Shown here piece by piece: positions 1 to 8,582 of a DNA stretch of 64,000 bases. Source of the DNA: CAWEYO01 sp963813315 (lineage in GTDB: Bacteria > Pseudomonadota > Alphaproteobacteria > Rhizobiales > Rhizobiaceae). The stretch's first letter is position 1. Every line of letters starts with the position of its first letter. The position numbers were made by a program, and so were the translations under genes. The DNA is taken from NCBI GenBank assembly GCA_963813315.1, contig CAWEYO010000005.1:310001-374000 (forward strand). The letters run 5' to 3'. The notes under the pieces were generated by a model. The model ran no database searches. It saw nothing but the letters and a program-made list of their open reading frames with translations, and had not been told where the DNA came from.

Positions 1-362
1 ATTCGCCCGACGACGGGAATCCCAAGCCGCGTGTAGGTACCCTCGTGAAGCGCCGGTTCGCTGCGGCGCAGCGCCTTGCCCATGGAAAGGATGACCGCGC
101 CGCGATCAATTACCAGCGAAGGATCGTGGGTGAATACGGAATCCGACAGCCCGTCCTCACGATCCTCGATCCATTCGACCAGGGCACCCGACTCCGCGAC
201 GAGGCGGGCAAGTGCGGCGTGCTGCTCCGCCGCTTTCGCAGGGTCGAAACCCGGCCCGTAGTGCCAGTCGCTGTGCCTTGCGCCGCGCATGGCGTTGGCG
301 GCGGAGCGCATCAGCACACGCTGGAGCGGCGCCGCCATGGACTGTGAGCCGAACGCGTTCAC
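1..362 (-). CDS. Amidinotransferase / dimethylargininase-family protein (N-terminal part, runs off the window)
   Basis: Reading the minus strand from a GTG at 362 gives about 120 residues open to the window edge. The start is preceded five bases upstream by GGGAAGAG; an in-frame ATG at 338 is the alternative. The N-terminus carries RSAANAMRGA and, further on, the DSVFTHDP and DRGAVILSMGKALRR segments. These are typical of the arginine deiminase/amidinotransferase-fold family that includes dimethylarginine dimethylaminohydrolase (methylarginine to citrulline plus methylamine). The catalytic Cys/His lie in the missing C-terminal part, so the substrate cannot be settled. It is divergent from an amino-acid ABC importer, which fits use of imported guanidino or cationic amino acids (inference). 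Confidence 0.75.
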   Translation of the reverse strand, partial: MNAFGSQSMAAPLQRVLMRSAANAMRGARHSDWHYGPGFDPAKAAEQHAALARLVAESGALVEWIEDREDGLSDSVFTHDPSLVIDRGAVILSMGKALRRSEPALHEGTYTRLGIPVVGR

Positions 363-686
363 TGTATCTCTTCCCGAAAAAGTTGTCGAAGCAGGCGAGG
401 GCGCTATTTATACATCGGCATAAAAAGCGGCAAGTGCCGCAGTGAGCGGACTGAAAGTGAAGGTTGGTGGTGTTGACGCGGCCAAGCCAGCGGTCCATCG
501 TGAAGCGTGGATCGCATGATTCCCAAAGGCGGAGTGGGAAGGATCGACAGCGGGTTCTGATGTGTATGGCGTTCCTCAAGGGTCCGAAAGGACGCGTGGC
601 GCCATAGGGGAAGTGCAGGCCGGGGCAATGAACAACCAATTACAGACAGACGCGGAGACCGTGCGGCGGCGAGGCTGCCAAGCGTA
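363..686. other. Intergenic region between divergent genes
   Basis: About 320 bases separate the minus-strand amidinotransferase start from the ABC ATPase start. The region should hold both promoters, but I could not assign a convincing -35/-10 pair. A short perfect hairpin (GCGGCA, two-base loop, TGCCGC) lies near 428–441. No gene is supported here. Confidence 0.4.
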
Positions 687-1496
687 ATGGCGGTGGCGGC
701 GACAACACCTGGCGCGACGGCGGCGGACGATGCCGCCGAGGCCATTCACGTTGAGAACCTTCACAAAAAGTTCGGCCAGCTTCACGTCCTGAAAGGCGTG
801 TCCCTGTCGGCGCGCGACGGCGAGGTCGTGGCCATCATCGGCGGCAGCGGCTCCGGCAAGTCGACTTTCCTGCGCTGCATCAACTGCCTGGAGAATCCGA
901 CCAGCGGCATCATTCGCGTCAATGGCGAGGAGATTCGGCTGAAGAGTGACGGCCACGGCAACACGGTTCCGGCCGACCGCCGCCAGATCGAGCGCATCCG
1001 CTCGAGGCTCGGTATGGTGTTCCAGAATTTCAACCTTTGGAGCCACATGACGCTGATCGAGAACGTCATAGAGGTTCCTGTGCATGTCCTCGGCGTTGCG
1101 CGAGCCGAAGCAATCGCCACGGCCGAGACGCTGCTTGCGCGTGTCGGCCTTGCCGAAAAACGCAACGTCTATCCGGCGTTTCTTTCAGGTGGTCAGCAGC
1201 AGCGCGCGGCCATCGCGCGCGCTCTGGCCATTCAGCCGCGTGTCATGCTCTTCGACGAACCGACCTCCGCGCTCGATCCGGAGCTGGTCGGCGAGGTGCT
1301 GAAGGTGATTGGCGACCTGGCGCGCGAGGGACGCACCATGATCCTCGTCACACACGAGATGAAGTTCGCGCGCGAGGTCGCGACCCATATCGTCTATCTG
1401 TACAACGGCCGCGTGGAGGAAGAAGGGCCGCCGGATCAGGTTTTCGGGGCCCCGAAATCCGATCGGCTGAAGCAGTTCATCCGCAGCGTGAGCTGA
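687..1496 (+). CDS. Polar amino-acid ABC transporter, ATP-binding protein
   Basis: 269 residues of the HisP/OccP/GlnQ type, the cytoplasmic ATPase that drives amino-acid uptake. Walker A GGSGSGKST is at residues 52–60, the signature LSGGQQQR at about 166–173, Walker B RVMLFDEP at about 185–192, and the switch histidine lies in VTHEMKF near 223. The N-terminal ~20 residues before HVENLHKKFG are rich in Ala/Thr and weakly supported, because there is no clear ribosome-binding site before the ATG. It is followed after 36 bases by the binding-protein gene and then two permease genes, so it is part of a complete importer operon. The substrate class is inferred from the family and from the neighbouring amidinotransferase. 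Confidence 0.93.
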   Translation: MAVAATTPGATAADDAAEAIHVENLHKKFGQLHVLKGVSLSARDGEVVAIIGGSGSGKSTFLRCINCLENPTSGIIRVNGEEIRLKSDGHGNTVPADRRQIERIRSRLGMVFQNFNLWSHMTLIENVIEVPVHVLGVARAEAIATAETLLARVGLAEKRNVYPAFLSGGQQQRAAIARALAIQPRVMLFDEPTSALDPELVGEVLKVIGDLAREGRTMILVTHEMKFAREVATHIVYLYNGRVEEEGPPDQVFGAPKSDRLKQFIRSVS

Positions 1497-1532
1497 GCGA
1501 GAACAAGGGAACAAAAAGGGAGTGTTGTTGAA

Positions 1533-2315
1533 ATGAAGCAGCTTATGAAAACCGCGGTGGCGGCAGCCTTCTTGGCGCTGTCGGGGATGAACATGGCGAG
1601 CGCCGAGGCGCTAAAAGTGGGCATTGGCGCCGAGCCCTATCCGCCTTTCACGTCGCCCGATGCCTCCGGCAAGTGGGTCGGCTGGGAGATCGACATGATC
1701 GAGGCTGTCTGCGGTGAGGCCAAGCTCGAATGTGTGGTCACGCCGGTCGCCTGGGACGGCATCATTCCGGCGCTGACGAGTAAGAAGATCGACATGATCA
1801 TGAACTCGATGTCGATCACCGAGGAACGCAAGAAGACGATCGATTTCTCTGACAAGTACTATAACACACCGGCCGGTATTGTCGGCACCACAGGTGTCCA
1901 GATGGATGCGACGGCTGAAGGATTGAAAGGCAAGATCCTCGGCGTGCAGGGATCGACCGTCCATGAGACCTATGCCAAGAAGCATTTCGGGGACTCGCTG
2001 GCCGAGCTAAAGACCTATCAGACGCAGGATGAGGCCAACCAGGATCTCGCGGCTGGGCGGATCGATGCAACCCAGGCCGATTCTATCGCCCTCGACACGT
2101 TCCTCCAGTCAGACCAGGGCAAGGGCTGTTGCGAGCTGAAGGGTACCGTTGCCGAGGATCCGGAGATTTTGGGACCGGGCATCGGCGTGGGTCTTCGCAA
2201 GGACGACACCGAACTCAAGGAAAAGATAAACGCTGCGATAAAGGCGCTCCGCGACAGCGGCAAATATGACGAGATCGCGAAGAAGTACTTCAAGTTCGAT
2301 ATCTACGGCAGCTGA
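1533..2315 (+). CDS. Amino-acid ABC transporter, periplasmic substrate-binding protein
   Basis: 260 residues with a classical signal peptide: Lys-containing N-region, Ala/Leu core, and cleavage expected after ASA at about residue 24. The mature start LKVGIGAEPYPPFT is typical of family-3 solute-binding proteins that capture polar amino acids or opines. Further family features are GKWVGWEIDM, VAWDGIIPAL and MSITEERKKTIDFSDKYY. GGGAG lies about 8–12 bases upstream of the ATG. It would deliver ligand to the two permeases encoded downstream. Histidine, arginine/ornithine and octopine/nopaline binding proteins look alike at this level, so the ligand is not assigned. Confidence 0.92.
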   Translation: MKQLMKTAVAAAFLALSGMNMASAEALKVGIGAEPYPPFTSPDASGKWVGWEIDMIEAVCGEAKLECVVTPVAWDGIIPALTSKKIDMIMNSMSITEERKKTIDFSDKYYNTPAGIVGTTGVQMDATAEGLKGKILGVQGSTVHETYAKKHFGDSLAELKTYQTQDEANQDLAAGRIDATQADSIALDTFLQSDQGKGCCELKGTVAEDPEILGPGIGVGLRKDDTELKEKINAAIKALRDSGKYDEIAKKYFKFDIYGS

Positions 2316-2437
2316 GCCCTGCCCGGTCAGTCCCATGCAGGAGAGTGATCCCCGATCCGTTTCCGCCCCTGTCGCAGGGGGTGGAAACCGCCGGCGCCTT
2401 CTCGGCAGCGCGGGGGGGCGCGGCACGCGGATAAGAC

Positions 2438-3226
2438 TTGGGAAATTCCATCTTTCAAGCGGCGGGGGCTGCGCTGACTGATTCTCTCCTCTGGCCGTTG
2501 GCCCAATCCGGCATCTTCGAGCTGTTGTCACCCACCCCGCCGGGGTGGGGAGGCAACCTTCTTCGCGGCCTCTTGCACTCCGTCGAGATCGCGCTCGGCG
2601 CGTTCGCAGTAGGTCTCGCCATCGGAACGGGCGGTGCTTACGGCAAGCTTTATGGCGGGCCGATCACGCGCGATCTGCTCGAAGTCTATACGACCATGGT
2701 GCGGGCAGTGCCGGAACTGGTGCTCATTCTGCTGCTCTATTATGCGGGCACCGATCTCATCAACCATATGCTCGCCTTTGGTGGTTTCGGACCCATCGAC
2801 ATCAGCGGGCTGGTCGCGGGCGTCTTTGTCCTTGGGTTCGTTCAGGGCGCCTATGCGACCGAGGTGCTGCGCGGCGCCATCCTCGCCGTACCGCAGGGGC
2901 AGATCGAAGCGGCGCGCGCCTACGGCATGTCGCCCGGGCTGCTGATGCGGCGCATCACTCTGCCGGCCATGTTGCCCTTCGCCCTGCCCGGCCTTGCCAA
3001 CCTGTGGCTGATCGCCACCAAGGATACGGCCCTGCTCGCCGTGGTTGGGTTCAACGAGCTGACGCTCGAAACCAGGCAGGCGGCAGGCGCGACAAAGGCC
3101 TATTTCACCTTCTTCATGGCGGCGGGCGCGCTCTACCTGCTGCTAACCCTCTTTTCGAGTCTGTTCATCGGGAGAATAGAGCGCTGGGCGCGGCGCGGCA
3201 TGCCATCCGTTGTGGAGGGTCGCTGA
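2438..3226 (+). CDS. Amino-acid ABC transporter, permease (HisQ/OccQ-like)
   Basis: An integral membrane subunit of up to 262 residues with the usual five or so hydrophobic helices. It has the cytoplasmic EAA loop EAARAYGMSPGLLMRRITLP, which docks the ATPase. The only in-frame start before the conserved GWGGNLLRG segment that keeps full length is a TTG at 2438, with a poor ribosome-binding site, so the start is uncertain. The stop codon overlaps the ATG of the next permease (TGATG), showing translational coupling. A GC-rich inverted repeat at about 2530–2550 lies inside the coding sequence. Confidence 0.88.
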   Translation: MGNSIFQAAGAALTDSLLWPLAQSGIFELLSPTPPGWGGNLLRGLLHSVEIALGAFAVGLAIGTGGAYGKLYGGPITRDLLEVYTTMVRAVPELVLILLLYYAGTDLINHMLAFGGFGPIDISGLVAGVFVLGFVQGAYATEVLRGAILAVPQGQIEAARAYGMSPGLLMRRITLPAMLPFALPGLANLWLIATKDTALLAVVGFNELTLETRQAAGATKAYFTFFMAAGALYLLLTLFSSLFIGRIERWARRGMPSVVEGR

Positions 3227-4029
3227 TGAATGCGGCCCAGCTTCGCTTCAGAACCCGGCTGCTCGGCTGGCTCCAGCCACATCGCATCATCCTGATCGCG
3301 GTCGCCGCGGGATTGGTGGCAGCCGCTGCAATGTTCATGCGCTGGAACTGGCTGCCGGACTACTACGGACTGGCGCTCCAAGGTCTCTGGCGCACGATCT
3401 GGATACTGTTCGTCACAGCGTTCTTGGGTTTCCTGCTCGCCGTGCCGCTGGGTCTGGCGCAGGCAGCGGGTCCGCGCTGGCTCGCCTGGCCGGCACGCAC
3501 CTTCTGCACTGTGATCAGGGGCACGCCCCTGCTCCTGCAATTGTGGTTGCTCTATTACGGCCTGGGCTCGCTATTTCCGCAGTATCCATGGATACGCTCA
3601 TCGGAGCTCTGGCCCTACCTGCGCCAAGCCTGGCCATATGCCGTGCTGGCGCTGTCGTTTTCTTTTGCCGGCTATGAAGGCGAGGTCATGCGGGGTGCCT
3701 TTGCCGGCGTCCCGCGTGGCCAGCTTGAAGCGGGACGCGCTTTCGGCATGAGCCGCTGGAAGATTTTCCGCCGCATCTGGCTGCCTCAGGCAATTCACCG
3801 GGCGCTGCCCACGCTGACCGGCGAAACCGTGCTGCAACTGAAATCGACCCCGCTCGTAGCGACCATCACAGTGATCGATCTCTACGCTGTGGCTTCGCGG
3901 GTGCGGCAAGATACGTTTATCGTGTACGAGCCATTGCTGCTTTTGGCGCTTATCTACCTTATCATCACCGGAATCCTCGTTATCCTGTTCCGCCGGCTGG
4001 AGGCCCGGATTCCGTCGAGGCTGGGGTAG
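3226..4029 (+). CDS. Amino-acid ABC transporter, permease (HisM/OccM-like)
   Basis: 267 residues starting at the ATG that overlaps the preceding permease stop. An N-terminal helix (IILIAVAAGLVAAAAMF) is followed by a cluster of membrane segments. The EAA loop is EAGRAFGMSRWKIFRRIWLP and the RGTPLLLQLWLLYYG segment is typical of HisM/OccM proteins. It pairs with the upstream permease to form the membrane channel. A longer reading frame extends upstream in the same phase to 2545, but that part lies out of phase over the first permease and is not coding. Confidence 0.92.
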   Translation: MNAAQLRFRTRLLGWLQPHRIILIAVAAGLVAAAAMFMRWNWLPDYYGLALQGLWRTIWILFVTAFLGFLLAVPLGLAQAAGPRWLAWPARTFCTVIRGTPLLLQLWLLYYGLGSLFPQYPWIRSSELWPYLRQAWPYAVLALSFSFAGYEGEVMRGAFAGVPRGQLEAGRAFGMSRWKIFRRIWLPQAIHRALPTLTGETVLQLKSTPLVATITVIDLYAVASRVRQDTFIVYEPLLLLALIYLIITGILVILFRRLEARIPSRLG

Positions 4030-4063
4030 AGCGCGATCGAGGCGCACCGAGGCGGTGGTTGCG

Positions 4064-5071
4064 ATGACCGATACACTAACCCTTACGCTTGGCCAAGCCA
4101 TAGCCCTTTGCGAGAGGGCTGCAAGTGCTGCAGGGGCGCGGCCGGAAACCGCGACGGCGCTCGCAAAATCCGTCGTTGCAGCCGAGGCTGAGGGCCATGC
4201 CTCCGTCGGTCTCACGCATTTCGTCGACTATCTGGAAGCTCTCGAGGCCGGCCGGATGGACGGACACGCGGTGCCCGAGATCACGCAGCCCGCGCCGGCT
4301 GTGATCCTCTCCGACGCCCGGGGCGGTGCGGCGCATCCGGGCTTCGACACTGCCTTTGACGTGATCGTCTCAGCCGCAAGGACGTGCGGCGTGGCGATCT
4401 TCGGCCAGCGGAACTCCTTCACATGCGGAGCGCTCGGCTATTTCGCAGGTCGCCTGGCCGAACGAGGCTTCGTATCGCTAGCAGTGACCAACGGGCCGGC
4501 GCTGGTCGCCGGGTCGGGCTCCACGAAGCCTGTCTACTGCACCAATCCGATGGCCTTCGCCGCGCCTCAAGTCGGCGGCCCGCCTTTGCTAATCGACCAG
4601 TCTTCGAGCGCCACCGCGTTCGTGAACATTCGCAAGGCCGCGCACGCGGGCCAAACCATACCGGCAGGTTGGGCACTCGACAGCGAAGGCAAGCCCACGA
4701 CCGATGCGCAGGCGGCGGTCAAGGGGGTCCTGCTTGCCTTTGGGGGCAGTCGGGGCGCCAATATTGCGCTGATGGTGGAGGTGCTGTCGGCGGGGCTTAC
4801 GGGCGCCAACTGGTCACTGGACGCGCCGTCCTTCACCAAGGGATCGGAAAGTCCGGGAACCGGCCTGCTCGTGCTCGCGATCGAGCCGGCGGTCTTTGGA
4901 GGGGATTTCAAGGGGCGAATGCGGGCACAGATGGAACGGCTCACCGGCTTCGGAGTGCATATTCCCGGCCTGGGCAAAGCCGAAGCGCGCATGCATGCCG
5001 CACGCGACGGCGTCGCTATCCCGGCGGCAATCCATGCGCGGATAACGGGATGGGCAAACCGGCCCTCATAG
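4064..5071 (+). CDS. Ldh2-family NAD(P)H-dependent oxidoreductase (imino-acid reductase-like)
   Basis: 335 residues of the malate/L-lactate dehydrogenase-2 family, which is unrelated to classical Rossmann LDHs and includes Δ1-piperideine/pyrroline-2-carboxylate reductases. Visible family features are EGHASVGLTHFVDYL near residue 46, the VTNGPALV and YCTNPMAFAAP segments, and the long Gly/Ser-rich LAFGGSRGAN region. The ATG at 4064 is preferred over a GTG at 4055 because GAGG sits about 11 bases before the former but only 2 before the latter. It follows the importer by 34 bases, so it probably acts on the imported amino acid or a derived cyclic imine (inference). Confidence 0.85.
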   Translation: MTDTLTLTLGQAIALCERAASAAGARPETATALAKSVVAAEAEGHASVGLTHFVDYLEALEAGRMDGHAVPEITQPAPAVILSDARGGAAHPGFDTAFDVIVSAARTCGVAIFGQRNSFTCGALGYFAGRLAERGFVSLAVTNGPALVAGSGSTKPVYCTNPMAFAAPQVGGPPLLIDQSSSATAFVNIRKAAHAGQTIPAGWALDSEGKPTTDAQAAVKGVLLAFGGSRGANIALMVEVLSAGLTGANWSLDAPSFTKGSESPGTGLLVLAIEPAVFGGDFKGRMRAQMERLTGFGVHIPGLGKAEARMHAARDGVAIPAAIHARITGWANRPS

Positions 5072-5249
5072 ACGCGGCGCTTCCGCCCGAGGGCCAAATG
5101 ATACCAGCGGCTGCAACCTTGACCGTCTGACTGTGCCCCTCACCTGGCTGCTGCCACCTCTCCTCACGCGGGGCGAGGAGTGCTGGCACAACCAGCGGCG
5201 CTCGTTTTTTTGCGACTTTGACGATTGGCGAAACCTCGGCGGACGTCTG

Positions 5250-5292
5250 ATCTCCCCCCTTGCGGGGGAGATGGCCGGCAGGCCAGAGAGGC
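5250..5292. repeat. Intergenic palindrome (CCCCC/GGGGG rhizobial-type element)
   Basis: ATCTCCCCC and GGGGGAGAT form a perfect arm pair around a short loop. They are followed by GGCCGGCAGG, as in the larger copies near 34058, 60310 and 60480. Members of this family share the words TCTCCCCC, GCAAGGGGG and CCGGCAGGACAGAGG. It lies in the 332-base gap between the convergent importer operon and rpsA, which otherwise holds no gene. Confidence 0.7.
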
Positions 5293-5346
5293 GTGAGCGG
5301 GAACGCCTGCCCGGCTGCCGCGACCAATCGCCTGCCTCAAGGATAG

Positions 5347-5374
5347 CCCGCCGGAACGCTCCGGCGGGGTTTTT
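5347..5374 (+). terminator. Rho-independent terminator
   Basis: A perfect nine-base stem (CCCGCCGGA / TCCGGCGGG) with an ACGC loop is followed by TTTTT on the plus strand. It therefore suits the plus-strand importer operon. It also sits about 30 bases beyond the rpsA stop on the other strand, where it has no T-run, so it may serve both genes only weakly. Confidence 0.75.
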
Positions 5375-5403
5375 GTTGAGGCGATCTAATCGCGCAGACG
5401 CTG

Positions 5404-7104
5404 TTAGTTGCCGCCGCGGTTTTTCAGCGCGGCGCCCAGAATGTCGCCGAGCGAAGCGCCGGAATCGGTTGAACCGTACTGGGCGACCGCTTCCTTCTCT
5501 TCGGCGATCTCCAGTGCCTTGATGGAGACCTGGATCTTCCGGGTCTTCTTGTCGAAGGCGATGACGCGCCCGTCCACTTTCTGGCCAACGGAAAAGCGCT
5601 CGGGGCGCTGCTCATCGCGGTCACGCGAGAGATCGGATCTCTTGATGAAGGTCTCGACGTCATGGTCGACGAGTCTGACTTCCAGCCCGCCGTCCTTGAC
5701 CGCGATCACTTCGCAAGTGACGACCGCGTTCTTGCGCAGGTCGCCGGAAGCGGCGGCGTCGCCGACCGCATCACGCGCGAGCTGCTTGATGCCGAGCGAG
5801 ATGCGCTCCTTCTCGATATCGACATCGAGAACCTGAGCCTTCACTACGTCGCCGCGGTTGAACTCCTCGATCACCTGCTCGCCGGGGCGGTTCCAATCGA
5901 GGTCGGACAGATGGACCATGCCGTCCACATCGCCTTCGAGACCGATGAACAGGCCGAATTCGGTCTTGTTCTTGACCTCGCCCTCGACCTGGCTGCCCAC
6001 CGGATGGCTGCGGGCAAACGCTTCCCACGGGTTCTCCAACGTCTGCTTGAGTCCGAGCGAAATGCGGCGCTTGGCCGGATCGACTTCGAGAACCACGACA
6101 TCCACCTCCTGCGTGGTAGACAGGATCTTGCCGGGATGGACGTTCTTCTTCGTCCACGACATTTCCGAAACGTGGATAAGGCCCTCGATACCCGGCTCCA
6201 ACTCGACGAACGCACCATAATCGGTGATGTTGGTAACCGTGCCGCGGATCTTCTTGCCGAGCGGATACTTGGCGCCGATACCCTCCCACGGATCGCTTTC
6301 GAGCTGCTTCATGCCGAGCGAGATGCGATGGGTTTCCTGGTTGATGCGGATGATCTGCACCTTGACGGATTGGCCGATATTGAGGATTTCGGTCGGATGG
6401 TTGACGCGGCGCCACGCCATGTCGGTGACGTGCAGCAGGCCGTCAATGCCGCCGAGGTCGACGAACGCACCGTAGTCCGTGATGTTCTTGACGATGCCCT
6501 CGACCACCTGGCCCTCTTCGAGGTTCTGCACGATCTCCGAACGCTGCTCGGCGCGGCTTTCCTCAAGAACGGTACGGCGCGAAACGACGATGTTGCCGCG
6601 GCGGCGATCCATCTTCAGGATTTCGAAGGGCTGCGGGTTGTGCATCAGCGGGGTCACGTCGCGGATCGGACGAATGTCGACCTGGCTGCGCGGCAGGAAC
6701 GCCACGGCGCCGTCGAGGTCGACGGTGAAGCCGCCCTTGACCTGGTTGAAGATGACGCCTTCGACGCGCTCGCCCCTGTTGAATTTCTCTTCGAGCCGCA
6801 CCCAACTCTCTTCGCGGCGGGCTTTCTCGCGTGACAGCATTGCCTCGCCAAGAGCGTTCTCGATGCGCTCGACGTAGACTTCGACCGTGTCGCCGACCTT
6901 CAACTGGCCGTCCTTCGACTTGGCGCCGAACTCCTTCATCGGCACGCGGCCTTCGACCTTGAGGCCGACGTCGATGATGGCCATGTCCTTTTCAATGGCG
7001 GTGATGATGCCCTTGACGACCTGGCCTTCACCTGAATGACCGGCGGAAAACAATTCTTCGAGAAGCGCGGCGAAATCGTCGCGGGTGGGATTTGATTGTG
7101 ACAT
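5404..7104 (-). CDS. rpsA: 30S ribosomal protein S1
   Basis: 566 residues beginning MSQSNPTRDDFAALL, with AGGAGA six bases before the ATG. The protein is a series of S1 (OB-fold) RNA-binding repeats of about 87 residues. Recurring signatures are GIVKNITDYGAFVDLGGIDG, TVTNITDYGAFVELEPGIEG and VKNKTEFGLFIGLEGDVDG, with two more divergent repeats at the start. S1 binds mRNA leaders and is required for initiation on most messages. Length and repeat number match alphaproteobacterial S1. It lies downstream of cmk, the usual order in this group. The frame is intact. Confidence 0.97.
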   Translation of the reverse strand: MSQSNPTRDDFAALLEELFSAGHSGEGQVVKGIITAIEKDMAIIDVGLKVEGRVPMKEFGAKSKDGQLKVGDTVEVYVERIENALGEAMLSREKARREESWVRLEEKFNRGERVEGVIFNQVKGGFTVDLDGAVAFLPRSQVDIRPIRDVTPLMHNPQPFEILKMDRRRGNIVVSRRTVLEESRAEQRSEIVQNLEEGQVVEGIVKNITDYGAFVDLGGIDGLLHVTDMAWRRVNHPTEILNIGQSVKVQIIRINQETHRISLGMKQLESDPWEGIGAKYPLGKKIRGTVTNITDYGAFVELEPGIEGLIHVSEMSWTKKNVHPGKILSTTQEVDVVVLEVDPAKRRISLGLKQTLENPWEAFARSHPVGSQVEGEVKNKTEFGLFIGLEGDVDGMVHLSDLDWNRPGEQVIEEFNRGDVVKAQVLDVDIEKERISLGIKQLARDAVGDAAASGDLRKNAVVTCEVIAVKDGGLEVRLVDHDVETFIKRSDLSRDRDEQRPERFSVGQKVDGRVIAFDKKTRKIQVSIKALEIAEEKEAVAQYGSTDSGASLGDILGAALKNRGGN

Positions 7105-7301
7105 ATTTTCTCCTGGAAAGTCCCTTCCTGGGGACCGGCGCCGTGGGTTCGTGTTGCGTTGGCCTGCCGGCGTTCCGGGCCTCAAAAGACCCTTTGCCGC
7201 TCTCGCGGCTGTAACCGGCGCAAATGAATGCTGGCAGGCTGGCTCATGCCCGAAGCGGGTATTCGCCGCGCTTCCGCCGTGCGGAAGCCGAGGTACCCGG
7301 A

Positions 7302-7940
7302 TCAGGCCTCGTTTCGCTTGGCAAGGACAGCGTCTATCACCATCCGGGCCGCCTGAAACGCGGTCTCTATAGACATTTCCGACGTATCGAGCAAGTGCGC
7401 GTCAGCCGCGGGGCGCAGTGGGGAGTCCGCGCGGCCCGTGTCGCGCGCGTCGCGGCCCTCGATGTCGGCCAGAATTTCATGGAAATCGGCGGTCCCGCCG
7501 CGCGATTCGATATCGCGCAGCCGCCGCCCCGCGCGGACTTCGGCACTGGCGATCACGTAGAGCTTCACGTCGGCATCGGGACAGACGACTGAGCCAATGT
7601 CGCGGCCATCGAGCACGGCGCCGGAATGCTGTCGCGCGAAGGCTCGCTGTTTCTCGACCAGAATTTTCCGCACCTCGGGGATGATCGCCACGCGCGAAGC
7701 CGCGTCGCCGACCGCATGTGCTGAAAGCGCATGTTTGTCGAGTACCGCGAGGTCGACAAGCTTCGCCGCTTCGATCGCATGTACCTCGTCGTCGAGCGGC
7801 CAGCCTTTATCCAGAAGCATATAGGCGACGGCACGATAGGTAAGACCGGTGTCGAGGTGAGGAAGGTGGTAGTAGTCGGCAAGCCTGCGTGCCAGTGTCC
7901 CCTTGCCGGAAGCGGCCGGCCCATCGATGGCGATGATCAT
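7302..7940 (-). CDS. cmk: Cytidylate kinase
   Basis: 212 residues starting MIIAIDGPAASGKGTLARRL, so the P-loop is at residues 6–16. The DGRDIGSVVCPDADVK segment and the Arg-rich AGRRLRD lid are typical of bacterial CMP/dCMP kinases (CMP + ATP to CDP + ADP). The ATG overlaps the stop of the upstream PaiB-like gene by four bases (ATGA), so the longer upstream frame is not used. rpsA follows after about 200 bases. Confidence 0.96.
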   Translation of the reverse strand: MIIAIDGPAASGKGTLARRLADYYHLPHLDTGLTYRAVAYMLLDKGWPLDDEVHAIEAAKLVDLAVLDKHALSAHAVGDAASRVAIIPEVRKILVEKQRAFARQHSGAVLDGRDIGSVVCPDADVKLYVIASAEVRAGRRLRDIESRGGTADFHEILADIEGRDARDTGRADSPLRPAADAHLLDTSEMSIETAFQAARMVIDAVLAKRNEA

Positions 7941-8581
7941 CGTGCCTCGCCATAGCGGCGGACCAATTCCGCCATCTTGAGGTTGGCATGAGTTTCGGAG
8001 CGGTCCGACAGCCCTTGTGCGACCATGGCGATGTCGGCTGCGGGCCGGTTCTGGCTGACCTTCCATTTGCCGTCTATGGTCGTGATGGTGATTTCGATGC
8101 CGATGATGCCTTTGAGCTGCGCAGCAATAAAAGCGTCCGGTGCATCGTCGACCTTCCAAGGCGCTACTCGCGTTGCTTCATGGTCGGCCGTCAGCGCGGC
8201 GATCTGCGTCCGCAGCCATGTTGCATCGTCGATCACGCGCGCCGTTCCCCTGACCTGGACGATGGCATAGTTCCACGTGGGCACGACCTTGCCTGTCTCC
8301 TTCTTGAGCGCGTACCACGACGGCGTGATGTAGGAGTTAACCCCCTGGAAGACAGCCAGCACCGGCGCGCCAGCCTGAATGTCCTGCCACTGCGTGTTGG
8401 CCCTGGCCATGTGGACCTGAAGCGTTCCCTTTTCCGAAAGCGTGGAATCGAGATGAAACGGCAGCGCATTGGCCACCGGGCCATCGGCTCCCGCCGTGAT
8501 CAGGAGCCCCAGCGGATGGGCTCGGATAAGGGCATGCTGAACATCGAGATCGTGCTGACGGAAATGCGGCGGCTGGTACAT
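7937..8581 (-). CDS. PaiB-like FMN-binding protein
   Basis: 214 residues starting MYQPPHF, the signature start of the PaiB/FMN-binding split-barrel family (Bacillus PaiB is linked to repression of sporulation and protease genes). Conserved features include HPLGLLI, the NALPFHLD segment, ARANTQW and SYITPSWY, and the C-terminal KLSQNR-like motif present here as KVSQNRPAADI. It is unusual to find it between aroA and cmk. It starts one base after the aroA stop and overlaps cmk by four bases, so all three are translationally coupled. No DNA-binding domain is visible; a flavin-dependent enzymatic role is equally possible. Confidence 0.88.
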   Translation of the reverse strand: MYQPPHFRQHDLDVQHALIRAHPLGLLITAGADGPVANALPFHLDSTLSEKGTLQVHMARANTQWQDIQAGAPVLAVFQGVNSYITPSWYALKKETGKVVPTWNYAIVQVRGTARVIDDATWLRTQIAALTADHEATRVAPWKVDDAPDAFIAAQLKGIIGIEITITTIDGKWKVSQNRPAADIAMVAQGLSDRSETHANLKMAELVRRYGEAR

Positions 8582-8582
8582 G

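Noticed and set aside
5662..6834. 390-residue open frame antisense to rpsA
   Set aside because: It mirrors a highly conserved S1 gene; the long frame is a by-product of high-GC codon bias on the opposite strand.
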